Below are positions 5,150 through 5,744 of a stretch of 5,744 nucleotides of DNA, in pieces (position 1 is the stretch's first letter; each line of letters starts with the position of its first letter). The notes beneath the pieces are model-generated. The model worked only from the letters and a program-made list of their open reading frames with translations. It was not told where the DNA came from and searched no databases. A program made the position numbers and the translations under genes. The stretch is from contig DSDH01000120.1 in assembly GCA_011055475.1 (NCBI GenBank), forward strand, positions 1 through 5,744, read 5' to 3'. Source of the stretch: Phycisphaerales bacterium. Its GTDB lineage: Bacteria; Planctomycetota; Phycisphaerae; Sedimentisphaerales; Anaerohalosphaeraceae.

Positions 5150-5744
5150 GTGAAGGCACAGGTGTTGACGGGCATCCGGCGGATGGAACTGGTCGAACAG
5201 GACCCGCCCCGGATCGAGCAGGATAACGACGTACTGCTGAAGATCGACATGGTGGGCGTCTGCGGCAGCGACGTGCACTACTACGAGACCGGCCGAATCG
5301 GCGAGCAGCGGGTCCGGTATCCCCACCGCGTGGGGCACGAGTGCGTGGCCACCGTGGTCGAGGTCGGCCCGGCGGTGGACCGCCTGAAGATCGGCGACGA
5401 GGTCGTCATCGAGCCGGCGGTGGTCTGCCACGCGTGCGATCAGTGCCTTGCCGGGCGCGAGAACACCTGTCGCAACCTCAAGTTCCTGGCCTGCCCGGGC
5501 CAATTACAGGGCTGTCTGTGCGAGCACATCGTCATGCCCGAGGAGTGCTGCTTTCCCACACAGGGCAAGCTGACACGCGAGCAGGCCGTCCTGTGTGAGC
5601 CGTTGGCCGTCAGCATCTACGCCGTGCAACAGTCGCGGATCGGCGCCGGCAGGTCGGCCGCCGTCCTGGGCTGCGGGCCGATCGGGCTGGGCTGCCTTCT
5701 GGCGGCCCGTGCCGAGGGCGTCCAGGCCCTCTACGCGACGGATA
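5150..5744 (+). CDS. Zinc-dependent medium-chain dehydrogenase, sorbitol/xylitol dehydrogenase type, N-terminal part
   Basis: The first 198 codons of a gene that runs off the right edge; family members have about 340-350 residues. The enzyme family oxidises polyols or other secondary alcohols with NAD(P)+ in the cytoplasm. The GroES-like catalytic domain shows GVC38GSDVHYYETGRIG, the signature of polyol dehydrogenases, G62-H63-E64, and E150-P151, giving the catalytic-zinc ligand set. Cys93, Cys96, Cys99 and Cys107 are the structural zinc site, which is complete. The Rossmann fold begins at VLG174-C-G176-PI-G179; the residues deciding NAD versus NADP mostly lie beyond the edge. The closest type is sorbitol/xylitol dehydrogenase; threonine or other sugar-alcohol dehydrogenases are less likely given the HYYETGRIG stretch. 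GTG 5150 is chosen from the GGAG ribosome binding site and the family N-terminus. Upstream lies an intrinsic terminator, so expression may be attenuated. G+C returns to the high level of the left half of the window. Confidence 0.9.
   Translation, partial: MKAQVLTGIRRMELVEQDPPRIEQDNDVLLKIDMVGVCGSDVHYYETGRIGEQRVRYPHRVGHECVATVVEVGPAVDRLKIGDEVVIEPAVVCHACDQCLAGRENTCRNLKFLACPGQLQGCLCEHIVMPEECCFPTQGKLTREQAVLCEPLAVSIYAVQQSRIGAGRSAAVLGCGPIGLGCLLAARAEGVQALYATD

Noticed and set aside
5023..5226. 67-residue plus-strand frame beginning MTRLRKVAYRR, as a possible leader peptide of the dehydrogenase
   Set aside because: GGAG is only one base from its ATG, too close to work, and the frame runs through the terminator hairpin into the dehydrogenase coding region in another frame.
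5147..5503. 118-residue minus-strand frame
   Set aside because: It is antisense to the zinc dehydrogenase, whose motifs are unambiguous.

Overview
The window looks like a piece of a G+C-rich bacterial chromosome, most likely a planctomycete-type bacterium (Phycisphaerae or a relative). This inference rests mainly on the stand-alone pseudopilin carrying the H-X9-DG motif, a gene type expanded in Planctomycetota, Verrucomicrobiota and Lentisphaerota. The large transglutaminase-like lipoprotein and the split class I fumarase beta subunit fit but do not prove it. There are no rRNA or tRNA genes, no CRISPR array, and no recognisable transposase or integrase.

Layout, left to right: (1) the 3' end of rdgB (XTP/dITP diphosphatase), cut by the left edge; (2) on the minus strand, a 547-residue lipoprotein with a transglutaminase core, whose 3' end overlaps rdgB tail to tail; (3) a divergent intergenic region with a near-consensus sigma70-type promoter for the next gene; (4) a fumarase beta-subunit gene with no alpha-subunit gene next to it; (5) 38 nt further on and probably in the same operon, a divergent YchF-like GTPase; (6) a roughly 270-bp region of lower G+C with repeated and palindromic motifs around a likely promoter; (7) a type II secretion-like pseudopilin; (8) a roughly 480-bp stretch without a supported gene, containing hairpins and ending in an intrinsic terminator; (9) the first 198 codons of a zinc-dependent polyol (sorbitol/xylitol-type) dehydrogenase, cut by the right edge.

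The genes do not form one pathway. RdgB is house-cleaning of nucleotide pools, the lipoprotein and pseudopilin are envelope proteins, fumarase is central carbon metabolism, the YchF homologue is a translation- or stress-linked nucleotide-binding protein, and the dehydrogenase oxidises sugar alcohols. I see no clear new multi-gene system. The points most worth a second look are the terminator lying directly against the ribosome binding site of the dehydrogenase (possible leader attenuation), the pairing of an orphan fumarase beta subunit with an altered YchF paralogue, and the palindrome cluster upstream of the pseudopilin.
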